Below are positions 63,526 through 64,000 of a stretch of 64,000 nt of DNA, in pieces. Under the pieces are notes generated by a model. It worked only from the letters and a program-made list of their open reading frames with translations, was not told where the DNA came from and ran no database searches. Source of the stretch: Massilia arenae (GTDB lineage Bacteria; Pseudomonadota; Gammaproteobacteria; Burkholderiales; Burkholderiaceae_D); assembly GCF_008014745.1 (NCBI RefSeq), contig NZ_VPFD01000019.1, forward strand, positions 57,211 to 121,210. The letters are read 5' to 3'. The translations under genes and the position numbers were made by a program. The number at the start of each line of letters is the position of its first letter. Position 1 is the first letter of the stretch.

Positions 63526-63923
63526 CCCTCCAATTAGGGTCAGAGTAGAATTATTGAGCAATTTCTCCGCAATCCCGATAATGAGGGTCAGAGTAGAATT
63601 AATGGCCAAGAACTTGCAATCAACTGTTAGCCGGGCCATTTTCACACTACCCGGTTTAAAATAAATTGCAAAATAATTCTACTCTGACCCTAATTAGTTT
63701 TGTCGTCGAATCGCTGCTTCTAGAACCTTGCCTTCTCATAGAGGAAATAATTTCTCGAGCCGCAATAGCGCTTACTTAACTCGATATTCCTGTGCAATTT
63801 ATGACCCCGTAAATAATTAGGGTCAGAGTCAAATTATTGAGCAATTTCTCTCCAAATCCGATTAATTGGGGACAGAGTGAGATTGATCGGCAATTTCTTC
63901 TCAACCGAATAATTAGGGTCAGA
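63526..63923. repeat. Cluster of six interspersed GGGTCAGAGT repeats
   Basis: Copies start near 63532, 63584, 63672 (inverted), 63815, 63863 (diverged, GGGGACAGAGTGAGATT) and 63911 (truncated). Several are followed by a conserved GAGCAATTTCTC tail. The block is AT-rich against a GC-rich background and carries no believable gene. Repeats of this kind are known to me as intergenic elements near transposase genes in related proteobacteria. Confidence 0.7.
63532..63695. repeat. MITE-like element with perfect 24-bp inverted ends
   Basis: Bases 63532-63555 and 63672-63695 are perfect inverted copies of a 24-bp sequence containing AGGGTCAGAGTAGAATTA; a third, partial direct copy lies at 63584-63601. 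The enclosed sequence is AT-rich and non-coding. This fits a small non-autonomous element or REP-like doublet. Confidence 0.65.
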
Positions 63924-64000
63924 TACCGTCTTGGATTGCAAGATTTTTGTGAAGGTAATTGGCGTCAAACGGCTTGCCGGTTCGGATGACGCCATAGATC
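63919..64000 (-). CDS. Transposase, probable IS110-type, C-terminal fragment (cut by window edge)
   Basis: The last 26 codons read on the minus strand (IYGVIRTGKPFDANYLHKN then LAIQDGI) end in TGA at 63919-63921. The pattern YGV..xGKPFD.NY near the C-terminus resembles IS110-family transposases. The stop codon falls inside the last truncated repeat copy. The rest lies beyond the window, so family and intactness are uncertain. Confidence 0.5.
   Translation of the reverse strand, partial: IYGVIRTGKPFDANYLHKNLAIQDGI

Noticed and set aside
63532..63923. Possible CRISPR array
   Set aside because: Repeats are irregularly spaced, partly inverted and degenerate, with no cas genes nearby.

Overview
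The window is a GC-rich chromosomal stretch from a Gram-negative bacterium. Two TonB-dependent receptors, RND efflux genes, lipid A modification genes, a MipA/OmpV porin-like protein and several periplasmic sensors show an outer membrane. The protein families and codon use fit a betaproteobacterium of the Oxalobacteraceae (Massilia/Telluria type). That placement is inference, because there is no rRNA or tRNA gene here to confirm it. Coding density is about 90 percent, and no tRNA, rRNA, CRISPR array or prophage was seen.

Layout. 1-2661: the end of a heterodimeric MdlA/MdlB-type ABC exporter. 2658-6646: a DUF2243 membrane protein, a TPR-GGDEF diguanylate cyclase and a small outer-membrane barrel. 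6893-10868 (minus): a compact redox/peroxide operon (CcdA-like, thioredoxin-like, SDR, alpha/beta hydrolase, Ohr, DUF6130), divergent from an OmpR-type two-component pair (11061-13123). 13120-16092: an orphan beta-propeller sensor kinase. 16238-20261: an exported fumarylacetoacetase-family protein, a MipA/OmpV protein and a second two-component pair. 20272-28435 (minus): a small lipoprotein, then a tight five-gene operon around a 1218-residue tubulin/FtsZ-like protein with a degenerate vWA-like membrane protein, two zinc-ribbon proteins and a small membrane protein. This operon is the least explained and most interesting system in the window.

28674-40134: an M29-like aminopeptidase, a GAF histidine kinase, two tandem paralogous M1 metallopeptidases, a DUF6702 protein, a TonB-dependent receptor, a DUF2306 membrane protein and a 2OG-Fe dioxygenase. 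40149-40224 (minus) may encode a small RNA with an anti-Shine-Dalgarno CUCCUCC stretch and an intrinsic terminator. 40495-44797: an RND efflux adaptor and pump. 44657-51223 (minus): an envelope-charge operon (LtaS-like transferase, OmpR-type regulator, histidine kinase, EptA, PAP2 phosphatase). 51368-52099: a serine-rich DUF883-type protein. 52479-55467: a JmjC/cupin-like protein and a PhoD-like phosphatase. 55488-61281 (minus): a siderophore uptake operon (receptor, binding protein, two permeases, ATPase) behind a strong Fur box. That Fur box is shared with a divergent two-component pair (61428-63525).

The right edge (63526-64000) turns AT-rich. It holds six copies of a short interspersed repeat, including a perfect 24-bp inverted pair, and the C-terminal end of a probable IS110-type transposase. 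The dominant theme is envelope sensing and remodelling: five OmpR-type or orphan histidine kinases plus the propeller kinase, lipid A modification, metal/siderophore uptake, efflux and redox protection.
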